Positions 1 through 7,522 are shown, counted from the stretch's first letter. The stretch is 9,517 nucleotides of DNA from Candidatus Babelota bacterium (GCA_030917105.1 JAUPVI010000027.1:1-9517); one strand, 5' to 3'. Notes: generated by a model not told the origin, from the sequence alone. Numbers and translations: made by a program.

Positions 1-715
1 GAATTTCTTTTTTTTCTCGAGCTCTACGCAGCAAAGACTCAACCTCTTCAGCAGATGAATTGGCCCTCATGACAACTCGTACCATCTCTATGCTTCGTTT
101 GGCACACGCCTGCCCAAACTGAGAAACCGTTTTCTCCAATAGTGAAGCTACACTCTCAACACCGGTCATATCGCCACACAGTAGCGCTATCGACCGCATA
201 CTCGGAGCTAACGCAGCCAGCATTTCAATCTGAAGGTCAAAGTTGAATGGAACGACAGCAACCCCAGAAATTGCACGCCCAGGAAACTCAAGAGAATCAA
301 CTACCCCAAGACCAACCGGGTCGACCACCCCGCAAAAAATCTGCGGTGGCGGGTTTGGTATGCCATCAAAGAAATCGCGCACCTCCCGAGTAACCCAACT
401 TCCGACGGTTACTACCAATTGATACTGCCGTTCGACATGGACCGTCATGAGGAGAGAAGAAAGAATTTCATAGTTTGATTGCACAGAAACAATATCAATT
501 TCCGGCGCTGCTCGGTAACTCATTTGCTCGCGAAGCGTTGAAACAAACTGCTGAACCGCGTTAATAACCCACCAACTTTTGTCATGCGGAATAATAACAA
601 GTAGCCGCTGCCGAACAACCTCATTAGCTAATACTGGCGTTGCCGCACGCACAAAAGAAAACGCCTCTTTAAAACGAACTACAAGGTTTTTTATGTATTC
701 TTTAAATGCAACCAT
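1..715 (-). CDS. ABC_sub_bind-family periplasmic-binding-like protein, N-terminal part (3' end outside window)
   Basis: An open frame runs from ATG at 715 off the left edge (238 codons seen, no stop). Residues about 98-200 resemble the ABC transporter substrate-binding family PF04392 (TrpX-like). Seen: a QLVVTVGSW strand, IFCGVVDPVGLGVVDSLE at about 126-143 (matching the family's DPVGxGLVxSL segment), GRAISGVAVVP, then MLAALAPSMRSIALLC. Family members usually bind a small ligand, often an amino acid, outside the cytoplasm for an ABC importer. Here the first 35 residues form a charged amphipathic stretch with no hydrophobic signal core and no lipobox, so export is not supported. An in-frame TAA lies seven codons upstream of the ATG, and AGTAGGG sits just before it as a weak ribosome site. 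It lies 113 bases downstream of mnmG in the same direction. No permease or ATPase gene is visible. The family call is fairly sure; the role is not. Confidence 0.72.
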   Translation of the reverse strand, partial: MVAFKEYIKNLVVRFKEAFSFVRAATPVLANEVVRQRLLVIIPHDKSWWVINAVQQFVSTLREQMSYRAAPEIDIVSVQSNYEILSSLLMTVHVERQYQLVVTVGSWVTREVRDFFDGIPNPPPQIFCGVVDPVGLGVVDSLEFPGRAISGVAVVPFNFDLQIEMLAALAPSMRSIALLCGDMTGVESVASLLEKTVSQFGQACAKRSIEMVRVVMRANSSAEEVESLLRRAREKKEI

Positions 716-828
716 TGATAACCCTACTAATTAACCGCCCTCAAAAGACGCTGGACACCTTTAGCTTACTCAAAAACCATTGTTTTACCAGTAAAAATTG
801 CACCTCATTTCTTATGGTCACAATTAAA

Positions 829-2682
829 TTATCCAATCATACCGAGGCTTTTTCTTACATGATAAATCAACAATGAAATTGCTGCCGGTGTCATTCCCGG
901 AATCAACTGCGCCTGAGCAATTACTGCTGGTTTATACCTTGTTAATTTTTGTTGTAACTCAAAACTCAAGCCCTGAATGCCGTGATAAGAAAAATCAAAA
1001 GGAATTGCAAGATTTGCATAGTGCTTAAGCTTACCCACCTCGGCTTCTTCACGCTGAAGATACCCGTCATACCGAACTGCTGCGTAAATCTGCAATAGGG
1101 CCCGGCCACTAATAGTCTCTAACTCTAAAATCTTGCATAACTCTGCCTTAGCTGCCGCAGACACCGCATCATCAAAGACAAGCTGCTGCAATGCTAAGTA
1201 GGCCGCTCCTTGCTTGTGCCGAAGAACGTACTCACTTGCTCGCCGAACTATGGCCTGCTCTGCGATCATGCGATCATAAACATCCTGTGCTATTGTTCCC
1301 AAGGCATAGCCATACGGCATCAGTCGCGCAAAAACATTATCCTGTCGCAACAGCAGCCGCCGCTCCGCTCGCGAAGTAAACATCCGATACGGCTCATCCA
1401 CCCCGAGCGTAATAAGATCGTCAATCATAACTCCGATGTAGCTTTCGCTGCGATCTAAAATAAATGGCGGCTTACCCTGAGCCTTAAGCGCTGCATTAAT
1501 GCCAGCCACAATTCCTTGCCCTGCCGCTTCTTCGTACCCTGTCGTTCCATTAATCTGACCAGCAAAGAACAAGCCCGAGACATTTTTCGTCTCCAGCGCA
1601 TGACTCAGGATGGTAGGCTGGATAAAGTCATACTCTACTGCATACCCCGGGCGAACAATTTCGGCATTTTTAAACCCAGGAATCGAGCGAATGTAGGCAA
1701 GTTGCACGTCATACGGCAACGACGTTGAAAGACCAGCCGGGTAAATCTCGTCGATATCCTGCCCCTCGGGCTCAACAAATACATGGTGGCTAAATCGGTC
1801 AGGATATCGCCCAATCTTATCCTCAATGGATGGGCAGTAACGGGGGCCCACTCCCTTAATATTGCCACTATACATAGCAGACAACCGAATGTTTTTGGCG
1901 ATGATATCATGCGTCTCCTTAGTCGTATGTGCGATGAAACATGGCATCTTTTCCCGCACGCCTTCCACAGGAGGGTCAAAAGTATAGAGATATTCTAATT
2001 TTTGCTCTTCTTGTTGCTCCAGAACTGCATAGTCAATGCTGGTCGTACGCAAGCGCGGCGGGGTGCCGGTCTTTAAGCGACCAAGCTTAACGCCCAACAA
2101 TTCATGCAAAACATTGGAAAATCCTCCCACAGCAACTTCACCGACACGACCACCACTGGTCTGCTCTGTGCCCACATGGAGCACGCCGTTCAAAAAGGTC
2201 CCAGCCGTAATCACTATAGAAGCAGCGGCATACGAGACACGCGACCCCTCGTGCTTCACCCGCACCCCTATCACCGCTGGCTTTTCTTGTGTTGTATCAA
2301 CAACAAGACCATCAACCATGCCCTCAATAATTGTCAAGTTTGGCGTCGCGCCAAGAACAGCTTGAGCTTTAGTTTTATACGCGTATTTATCAATCTGCAG
2401 GCGCAACCCTTGCACCGCCGGCCCCTTACTCGTGTTCAGCATACGAGCCTGTAAATAGGTATCATTACACAATTGCGGCATCAATCCACCAAGCGCACTC
2501 ACTTCGTACACTATATGCCCTTTACCCAGGCCCCCAATAGAAGGATTACATGGCATCAACCCAATATGCTCCCGCGAGAGAGAAATAAGTGCAGTTCGCA
2601 CTCCCATACGAGCACTAATATAGGCGGCTTCCATGCCAGCATGGCCGCCACCAACGACTATAACTTGAAAATCATTTTTCAT
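829..2682 (-). CDS. mnmG: tRNA uridine-5-carboxymethylaminomethyl synthesis enzyme MnmG (GidA)
   Basis: MnmG is the FAD-binding subunit that acts with the GTPase MnmE in the cytoplasm to add (carboxymethyl)aminomethyl groups at C5 of the wobble uridine in certain tRNAs. The 617-residue product matches the usual length (about 620-630). Seen in order: dinucleotide-binding GGGHAG at 11-16; MPCNPSIGG at 43-51 with Cys45; GTFLNG at 161-166; GRLKTGTPPRL at 201-211; RYCPSIEDKI at 281-290 with Cys283; FFAGQINGTTGYEEAAGQG at 372-390; and FTSRAERRLLLRQDN in the C-terminal half. Cys45 and Cys283 fall where the two functional cysteines of the family are expected. AAAGGG lies about eight bases before the ATG. 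No mnmE is nearby, and it is divergent from trxA. Nothing suggests damage. Confidence 0.98.
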   Translation of the reverse strand: MKNDFQVIVVGGGHAGMEAAYISARMGVRTALISLSREHIGLMPCNPSIGGLGKGHIVYEVSALGGLMPQLCNDTYLQARMLNTSKGPAVQGLRLQIDKYAYKTKAQAVLGATPNLTIIEGMVDGLVVDTTQEKPAVIGVRVKHEGSRVSYAAASIVITAGTFLNGVLHVGTEQTSGGRVGEVAVGGFSNVLHELLGVKLGRLKTGTPPRLRTTSIDYAVLEQQEEQKLEYLYTFDPPVEGVREKMPCFIAHTTKETHDIIAKNIRLSAMYSGNIKGVGPRYCPSIEDKIGRYPDRFSHHVFVEPEGQDIDEIYPAGLSTSLPYDVQLAYIRSIPGFKNAEIVRPGYAVEYDFIQPTILSHALETKNVSGLFFAGQINGTTGYEEAAGQGIVAGINAALKAQGKPPFILDRSESYIGVMIDDLITLGVDEPYRMFTSRAERRLLLRQDNVFARLMPYGYALGTIAQDVYDRMIAEQAIVRRASEYVLRHKQGAAYLALQQLVFDDAVSAAAKAELCKILELETISGRALLQIYAAVRYDGYLQREEAEVGKLKHYANLAIPFDFSYHGIQGLSFELQQKLTRYKPAVIAQAQLIPGMTPAAISLLIYHVRKSLGMIG

Positions 2683-2790
2683 TTAAAAACCCTTTGTCCC
2701 GGCACCATAACACGTTACCAACCTTTTTAACAGGGCAAGCCACCCTGATTCACTCTGAACCGACCCGCTGTTTTAGTCATACACAATCGC

Positions 2791-2819
2791 CTGACAAAAA
2801 TTGAGACAACACCTATTGT
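2791..2819 (+). promoter_or_regulatory. Possible sigma-70-type promoter upstream of the small plus-strand transcript
   Basis: CTGACA at 2791-2796 (five of six to TTGACA) and TATTGT at 2814-2819 (four of six to TATAAT) are 17 bases apart. Transcription would begin near 2826 and run through the tiny ORF to the hairpin at 3028. The match is moderate, and boxes like these occur by chance in AT-rich spacers. Confidence 0.3.
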
Positions 2820-2925
2820 ACCAGGCTTTTCTTGCACTGAAAACAGTTGCTTTCTTGTCTAAAAAAAAGGTAGAACTCCCAACGCGATAAAGACATCGCT
2901 GCATCTCTCATATGAAAGGATCATT

Positions 2926-2985
2926 ATGAACTATCAAACTAGGAAGAAAAACATCGCATGGATAACACTGAGAATTCGTAACTAA
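2926..2985 (+). CDS. Possible 19-residue leader or small peptide
   Basis: ATG at 2926 opens a 19-codon frame ending in TAA (MNYQTRKKNIAWITLRIRN). AAAGGA lies five bases before the ATG, a better ribosome site than several larger genes here have. The peptide is basic (two Lys, three Arg), with no hydrophobic stretch and no run of one amino acid that would mark a classic amino-acid attenuator. It is followed within about 45 bases by a terminator-like hairpin. It may be a leader peptide, a small basic protein, or an accidental ORF inside a small RNA. Confidence 0.3.
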   Translation: MNYQTRKKNIAWITLRIRN

Positions 2986-3027
2986 ATATAGATTTTCGTG
3001 TTGACACATGCCATTTCGTTGATGTTG

Positions 3028-3054
3028 AAGCCCTGGTCATACCAGGGCTTTTAA
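3028..3054 (+). terminator. Rho-independent-type terminator before trxA
   Basis: A perfect 10-bp stem (AAGCCCTGGT at 3028-3037, ACCAGGGCTT at 3041-3050) closes on a three-base CAT loop. The stem ends in TT and is followed by TTAAATT, giving a U-rich tail on the plus strand only. The minus-strand exit (CAACATC) is not U-rich. There is no annotated plus-strand gene upstream within the window, so the hairpin implies a plus-strand transcript from 2820-3027, or attenuation of trxA transcription. The short loop is slightly atypical. Confidence 0.6.
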
Positions 3055-3098
3055 ATTATAACCACATGCGCACCGCTGCGATGGAGACATGGTAACCC

Positions 3099-3127
3099 TT
3101 GAAAGTGAGCCAGAAGCATATTATGCT
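3099..3127 (+). promoter_or_regulatory. Likely trxA promoter
   Basis: TTGAAA at 3099-3104 (five of six) and TATGCT at 3122-3127 (four of six) are 17 bases apart, downstream of the hairpin at 3028-3054. Transcription would start near 3134, leaving a 30-base leader with the trxA ribosome site. If real, it rules out the longer trxA frame that begins at 3089. Confidence 0.4.
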
Positions 3128-3163
3128 ACCAACCGTTTAAAGATACTTTTTTTAGGATGTTCC

Positions 3164-3487
3164 ATGGTTAAAAAGATCACCAGTACTAATTTTGCAAACA
3201 CCGTTGTAAACAGTGACAAGCCAGTTGTTCTAGACTTTTTTGCAGAATGGTGTGGGCCCTGCCGACAGATGGCTCCACTTTTCGAGGAATTATCAAATGA
3301 GCTTTCAGGCTCATATATTTTTGGAAAAATCGATATTGAAGAAGATCGCGCACTCGCAGTAAATCACGGCATATCGTCCATCCCAACCCTTATTTTCTAT
3401 AAAGGCGGCAAGCAAGTCGGCGCAGTAAGTGGCTTCTTGTCAAAACAAGAAATTAAAGCAAAGCTAACTAGTATCTTTGGACAATAA
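3164..3487 (+). CDS. trxA: Thioredoxin
   Basis: A small cytoplasmic dithiol-disulfide oxidoreductase that passes electrons from thioredoxin reductase to protein disulfides and reductive enzymes. The 107-residue product has family length. The active site WCGPC is at residues 29-33 after the beta strand PVVLDFFAE, the buried Asp24 is present, and the cis-proline loop SIPTLIF follows, then GGKQVGAVSG near the C-terminus. ATG at 3164 was chosen over an in-frame ATG at 3089: AGGA sits six bases upstream, the length then matches thioredoxin, and the 25 extra residues of the longer frame resemble neither thioredoxin nor a signal peptide. It has the canonical CGPC motif and no export signal, so it is a general cytoplasmic thioredoxin. 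Its stop codon is two bases from that of the convergent J-domain gene. Confidence 0.96.
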   Translation: MVKKITSTNFANTVVNSDKPVVLDFFAEWCGPCRQMAPLFEELSNELSGSYIFGKIDIEEDRALAVNHGISSIPTLIFYKGGKQVGAVSGFLSKQEIKAKLTSIFGQ

Positions 3488-3489
3488 AC

Positions 3490-4776
3490 CTACGACTGTG
3501 GTTGCTGCACTTGATACAGCTGCTCCGCATGCGCTTGCGCCTGCGAAATATGGTCGTTCTTAATATAACCACCATACAATTTACGTACAAGGCCAAGAAG
3601 GGCGCCACTTGCAGCTAATGCATTGGCCCCTTTTACTTTATTCGCATCTGCTTCAGACGGCGTAGAAACATTTGGATCAGTCTCACGTTGAGTATGCAGT
3701 AACAGCGCACCATTCTTCAACGCCGCTTCAAGGGCCATCATTATCCAGGCACGGCGACGCTTTTTGTGCCATTCTTTCATGTATTCCTTAGTCGCAATCT
3801 CATCTTTGCTTTCAGCAAGGTGCTTATTGTAAGCCAGCAATGTTTGCGCATTCAACGCAGTATTTGCATGCTCTAATGCAGCAATTGATCCCTGACCCCA
3901 TTGACGGTCGATACTATCCAAAACCTTCACTGTTTTTTGAGCACCGGCTACAGCACTGGCATCACGATACTCGGCTTGCGTCCCTTCTGCAGCCCTATTA
4001 AACGCTTCATCCTTACTACCTGGCTTAGCCCGACGCCTCAGAATATCATGTTGCTTTTGAGTCAACGCATCGCGCGCTTGATTGCGACCAGCAAACACAT
4101 CTGCGAATCGGCCAGCCACCGATGCTGCTGATCCCAAACCAAGCAACCGACCATCTGCCGAGGTAAAGGTAGCCAAATCGGCCGCATCCAACGCAATTTG
4201 TGGCTGGAAATCAAGTATTTTTGAAATGGTCGAACGATTTTTTGTTTTTTGCTTGTCAGTAGTAAAATCTAGATCATTTTGTTCGCGCATACGCTTGAGA
4301 CGCTCATCGATAGTCAGAGGGACCCACGCTTTATTCCGTTCTGCGCGAAGCTTGTCACGTTCCGATCGCGTCGCCTTTTGCGATCCAGAATCATCACGAT
4401 CGGTAATGTTATTCATCAAATCAGCATAGGAGTCATGGTAATTTGCAGGGTTATCGTACGCAGCCTTGAAAGCTCCCTTGTCATCCTCAACGGCACCACC
4501 TATACCATCAGGGTAGGCTTGGTGTGCCGCACTAAGTTTTTTAAATAACTCTTCGCGTTCGCTTGTTTCTTGTAGCAAGGAGCCATCCTTTTTATCAGGG
4601 TGCAAAACCTTAGCACGCGCTTGATATTGCTCTCTAACAATCGCTTGATTTAGCTTCTCATATACCGTCCCAGCTGGGAAATCCATCGCTTTCATGAATT
4701 CATCAACCGACATCCCAGAAACTTGCAAACAAATTGCGCTGCAAAGCAGCAAAAACAGAATATACTTTTTGTTCAT
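3490..4776 (-). CDS. Exported J-domain (DnaJ-like) protein
   Basis: A 428-residue protein starting with a clear signal peptide (MNKK, then hydrophobic YILFLLLCSAICLQV, likely cleaved after VSG near residue 21). It is followed at once by a J-domain at about 24-90: a helix REQYQARAKVL runs into the HPD motif at 59-61, then a helix with FKKLSAAHQAY, as in the last J-domain helix. J-domains stimulate the ATPase of Hsp70 chaperones. No Gly/Phe region, zinc-finger repeats or DnaJ C-terminal domain is visible. The rest (91-428) is charged, mostly helical and unrecognised. A frame open from GTG at 4794 exists, but the second ATG of an ATGATG pair (4776) has GGGGGA five bases upstream and leads directly into the signal sequence. 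Without cleavage the N-terminus could instead be a membrane anchor. Its partner and compartment are unknown. Confidence 0.8.
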   Translation of the reverse strand: MNKKYILFLLLCSAICLQVSGMSVDEFMKAMDFPAGTVYEKLNQAIVREQYQARAKVLHPDKKDGSLLQETSEREELFKKLSAAHQAYPDGIGGAVEDDKGAFKAAYDNPANYHDSYADLMNNITDRDDSGSQKATRSERDKLRAERNKAWVPLTIDERLKRMREQNDLDFTTDKQKTKNRSTISKILDFQPQIALDAADLATFTSADGRLLGLGSAASVAGRFADVFAGRNQARDALTQKQHDILRRRAKPGSKDEAFNRAAEGTQAEYRDASAVAGAQKTVKVLDSIDRQWGQGSIAALEHANTALNAQTLLAYNKHLAESKDEIATKEYMKEWHKKRRRAWIMMALEAALKNGALLLHTQRETDPNVSTPSEADANKVKGANALAASGALLGLVRKLYGGYIKNDHISQAQAHAEQLYQVQQPQS

Positions 4777-4794
4777 CATATTCCCCCATACCAC

Positions 4795-4838
4795 ATTCTT
4801 ATATAGTAAGAATACGGCGCTAGAGAACGGAAAAACAA
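4795..4838 (-). promoter_or_regulatory. Possible promoter with inverted repeat upstream of the J-domain gene
   Basis: On the minus strand, TTGTTT (4838-4833) and TATTCT (4814-4809) are 18 bases apart in the gap after cysS, so the J-domain gene may have its own start site near 4802. Across that point lies an inverted repeat with 7-base arms, ATTCTTA at 4795-4801 and TAAGAAT at 4807-4813, separated by five bases. It could be an operator or a chance AT-rich palindrome. Confidence 0.3.
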
Positions 4839-4851
4839 GAAAGTAACGGTT

Positions 4852-6246
4852 TTAGCGCGTAACCTTGCCATCCACCGCGGTATATCCAAGCTGCGCAAGT
4901 TCGTTACGTAACTGATCTGCCCGAATCCAATCTTTGGCAGCACGCGCGGCAGCCCGCGCTTCTATCAGCCGCGTAATTTCAGGAGAGATTGATTCATCAG
5001 CCATTTCCTGCACTTTAGTAATGCATTCCAAGCCAAAAACCTGCTGAAACAGTACCCGCAAGGCGTAAGTAACGATCGGCTGGCCTGCCAACAGCTCAAG
5101 ATTACTAAAAATAAGCCCCAGCGCTTTGGGAACATTCAAATCATCGGCAAGGGCTTCGGTTATCTGAGCCAAAACCGGAGAGAATGGCAACGCACTCTCC
5201 CACGCACGCCGAGCTACTGCAGAATCGAACGTAGACAACTTTTCATTCTGCGGATTCAAAGCACGCGCGAGACGATTATACGCTTTTGCAGCACTTGTAA
5301 TATGTGTCATATCGATATCAAGCGGCGTCCGGTACTGATGCTGCAACAAGTAGAAACGCACTATCATTGGATCATGCGTCGCGAGCACATCACGTATCGT
5401 AAAGACATTACCCAGCGATTTGGACATTTTTTCTGACTGGAGGGTTACGTGAGCATTATGCAACCAGTAGCGTGCAAACGGCGCCCCAAAAAGCGCTTCC
5501 GACTGAGCACATTCATTTTCATGATGAGGAAAAAGCAGGTCTATACCGCCCCCATGAATATCAAGGTGTTCACCAAGATAGTTGCGCGCCAAAGCCGAAC
5601 ACTCAATATGCCAACCTGGCCGCCCCTTTCCCCACGGCGATTGCCAGAGCGAACCAACAACGTTTCCTTTCCACAACGCAAAATCACCAGAGTTTTTTTT
5701 ACATTCACTGACTTCTACCCGCGCACCGGCAGCAAGCTCTTCAAGCGTTCGTCCTGATAAATGGCCATATGCTTTATGGGCATCAATGGAAAAATAGACA
5801 TCTTCCCCAGCAACATAGGCATAGCCCTGGGCAATAAGTTTCTCAATAAAGGAAATAATTGCCGGAACGTTTTCACTGATAGTCGGCTGCTGCGTTGGCG
5901 GCAACACATTCAGCGCCGCCATATCCTGATTAAATGCTTTCGTATACTGATCCGCAATGGCGGTAGCAGCGGCAACAATATTGCCACACTCGCCTACCTC
6001 TTCAATCGCCTTACGCACTATCTTGTCATCAACATCAGTCACGTTTTGAATATAGGTAACTGAATAACCCCAGAACTGCAGCATGCGATATAACAAATCA
6101 AAACTTACATAACATCGGGCATGCCCCATGTGCGCATAGGCGTACGGCGTCACCCCGCACACATACATTTTTACCATGCCATCAACCATAAATGGCTCCT
6201 TGACTCCGCTCTGCGTATTCAATAAATAAAGAAGTTTACTCATCAT
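4852..6246 (-). CDS. cysS: Cysteinyl-tRNA synthetase
   Basis: A class I aminoacyl-tRNA synthetase that charges tRNA-Cys in the cytoplasm. From the start chosen here it has 464 residues, close to the 461 of E. coli. Seen: YVCGVTPYAYAHMGHAR with the HIGH-type motif HMGH at 39-42; KMSKS at 273-277; and the zinc ligands Cys30, Cys216 (HIECSA), His241 and Glu245 (HHENE), with family spacing. The anticodon-binding C-terminal region includes DDLNVPKAL. A longer frame opens at 6357 but would add 37 Lys-rich residues antiparallel to nothing conserved and lies inside sbcD. GGAG nine bases before the ATG at 6246 supports the short form; ATG at 6243 is the alternative. The start lies inside the last codons of sbcD, so translation is probably coupled. 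Confidence 0.97.
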   Translation of the reverse strand: MMSKLLYLLNTQSGVKEPFMVDGMVKMYVCGVTPYAYAHMGHARCYVSFDLLYRMLQFWGYSVTYIQNVTDVDDKIVRKAIEEVGECGNIVAAATAIADQYTKAFNQDMAALNVLPPTQQPTISENVPAIISFIEKLIAQGYAYVAGEDVYFSIDAHKAYGHLSGRTLEELAAGARVEVSECKKNSGDFALWKGNVVGSLWQSPWGKGRPGWHIECSALARNYLGEHLDIHGGGIDLLFPHHENECAQSEALFGAPFARYWLHNAHVTLQSEKMSKSLGNVFTIRDVLATHDPMIVRFYLLQHQYRTPLDIDMTHITSAAKAYNRLARALNPQNEKLSTFDSAVARRAWESALPFSPVLAQITEALADDLNVPKALGLIFSNLELLAGQPIVTYALRVLFQQVFGLECITKVQEMADESISPEITRLIEARAAARAAKDWIRADQLRNELAQLGYTAVDGKVTR

Positions 6247-7522
6247 GAGCTTCATCTCCACCTGCTTGTTCTTCACTTTTTTCTTGTTCGCAACAAATCT
6301 CATGGGCCAAGGCAAGAAGGCGATCTTGATCGGCATGCGGCATTTTTTTGCCTTCAAAATACGTCTTCAGAAGTTGGTCGCCACTCATTTGCGTCGTTAC
6401 CGCAGCCCGCTGAACCCGCGTTGCCATTTCATGCACCGGCACAATACCGGCAACATAATGCGCCAACTGGCAGGCACGCTGTACCTTTGCACAATCAACC
6501 ATATCTCGCTGACCGGCCGGCACTTGGTATACCACTTTCACAATAGCATCTTTAATAGAATACCTTTGAATCGCTTCAATAACCTGCTCTGTCGCCGATC
6601 CTTCTGGGGTTAACGTGACATCAATCTGAATCATTGGCCGCACCGGAAGCTCTACAAAAGAATACTCCGTTTTTTTGCCGCTTGGCCCTGCTTCGATAAT
6701 AACATCGCAATATCCCTTTGGCTCTTTGCGCTCGCCAAAGTCCACCCGTTCTGGCGAACCGGCATATACGACTGGACAGCGACCAGACGGGTTAAGGTTC
6801 TGGTGGCGATGCAAATGACCCAATGCTACGTAATCTATCGGATCAACCGCTAATTGAGATGGCATAAAGAGGGGATCGGTTCCATATACAGCCCGGCGCT
6901 CAGAGCCAGAAAATATTCCGTTTGCTACCGTTAAATGCCCCACCAAAATTGCAGGAACCGCTTTATCAAGCCCCGCTGCTAACTGTTGAATAATTTGACA
7001 CACTCGAGAGGAAAGATAATCAGTAATCTCAGCAGCCGTCTTGAGCTGATGAATATCATGCGCCACCACGTTGTGCCGCATCGGCCATGGCACCCCTATA
7101 ACGTTTATTGGACCATTCTTCGTTTCAATGCAAACCGCTTGTGGCTTGGAAAAAAGATAAAATCCTTTGTGCCGAATAGTCCCAAAGACATCAAGAGCAT
7201 GAGCGCGACCAAAACTCAGGGGGTGGTCATGGTTTCCAACCACAATAACTACTGCTATATCAGCCTCTTGGAGCCTAAATAGTTGATTCATCAGAAGTTT
7301 TTGCTGTGTCGGTGTGGGATAGGCCGTTTTATACGCATCCCCCGCAAACACAAAAAGGTCTATCTGCTCAGCAATGGCACGATCGATGCAAAGGGACAGC
7401 GCCTTTTCAAAATCAAGAAGACGCGTATGAATGCCAGTTTGCGGGTCAATTCGCCCGTAATTTTCCACACCAAAGTGGATGTCGGCTGTATGAAAAAAAC
7501 GTATACGTTTGTTCACGTGCAT
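6236..7522 (-). CDS. sbcD: SbcD/Mre11-type metallophosphoesterase DNA exonuclease
   Basis: SbcD is the nuclease subunit of the SbcCD complex, which uses two metal ions to process DNA ends and hairpins. All calcineurin-like metal motifs are present: Asp14 and His16 (HTADIHFG), Asp62 (FAGD), Asn97-His98 (VGNHDHP), His196 (VGHLT) and His236/His238 (ALGHLHRH). YAGSPERVDFGE at 253-264 is typical of the family. At 428 residues it is near the usual 380-430, ending in an acidic tail. The partner ATPase SbcC is usually encoded directly downstream; here that place is taken by cysS, which overlaps the 3' end. The ribosome site AAGGA abuts the ATG at 7522, whereas the GTG two codons later (7516) sits six bases from it and is a credible true start. 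Related archaeal-type Mre11 or DNA-repair exonucleases are alternatives, differing little in role. Confidence 0.88.
   Translation of the reverse strand: MHVNKRIRFFHTADIHFGVENYGRIDPQTGIHTRLLDFEKALSLCIDRAIAEQIDLFVFAGDAYKTAYPTPTQQKLLMNQLFRLQEADIAVVIVVGNHDHPLSFGRAHALDVFGTIRHKGFYLFSKPQAVCIETKNGPINVIGVPWPMRHNVVAHDIHQLKTAAEITDYLSSRVCQIIQQLAAGLDKAVPAILVGHLTVANGIFSGSERRAVYGTDPLFMPSQLAVDPIDYVALGHLHRHQNLNPSGRCPVVYAGSPERVDFGERKEPKGYCDVIIEAGPSGKKTEYSFVELPVRPMIQIDVTLTPEGSATEQVIEAIQRYSIKDAIVKVVYQVPAGQRDMVDCAKVQRACQLAHYVAGIVPVHEMATRVQRAAVTTQMSGDQLLKTYFEGKKMPHADQDRLLALAHEICCEQEKSEEQAGGDEAHDE

Larger units (their letters stand above)
2683..3163. other. Divergent intergenic region between mnmG and trxA with small-RNA or leader signals
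   Basis: This 481-base stretch separates the mnmG start from the trxA start. It holds no ORF longer than about 25 codons that looks real. On the plus strand, in order, it holds a possible promoter (2791-2819), a hairpin with GCGAT/ATCGC arms (2884-2899), a 19-codon ORF (2926-2985), nested inverted arms (2950-3026), a terminator-like hairpin (3028-3054) and a likely trxA promoter (3099-3127). I saw no convincing minus-strand promoter for mnmG. Confidence 0.6.

Noticed and set aside
783..796. Inverted repeat TTTTAC/GTAAAA after mnmG
   Set aside because: Six-base A/T arms with a two-base centre and no T tail are too weak for a terminator and common by chance.
1635..1979. Minus-strand 114-residue frame inside mnmG
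   Set aside because: It lies in another frame of a gene whose every motif is intact, and its translation shows no recognisable family feature.
2730..2746. CAGGG/CCCTG inverted repeat upstream of mnmG
   Set aside because: A 5-bp stem with a 7-base loop and no T tail is not distinguishable from chance.
3089..3163. 25-residue N-terminal extension of thioredoxin
   Set aside because: It resembles neither thioredoxin nor a signal peptide; AGGA at six bases supports ATG 3164, and a likely promoter (3099-3127) lies inside the extension.
6247..6357. 37-residue N-terminal extension of cysS
   Set aside because: It lies wholly within sbcD coding sequence, makes the protein longer than the family norm, and the ribosome site fits the ATG at 6246.
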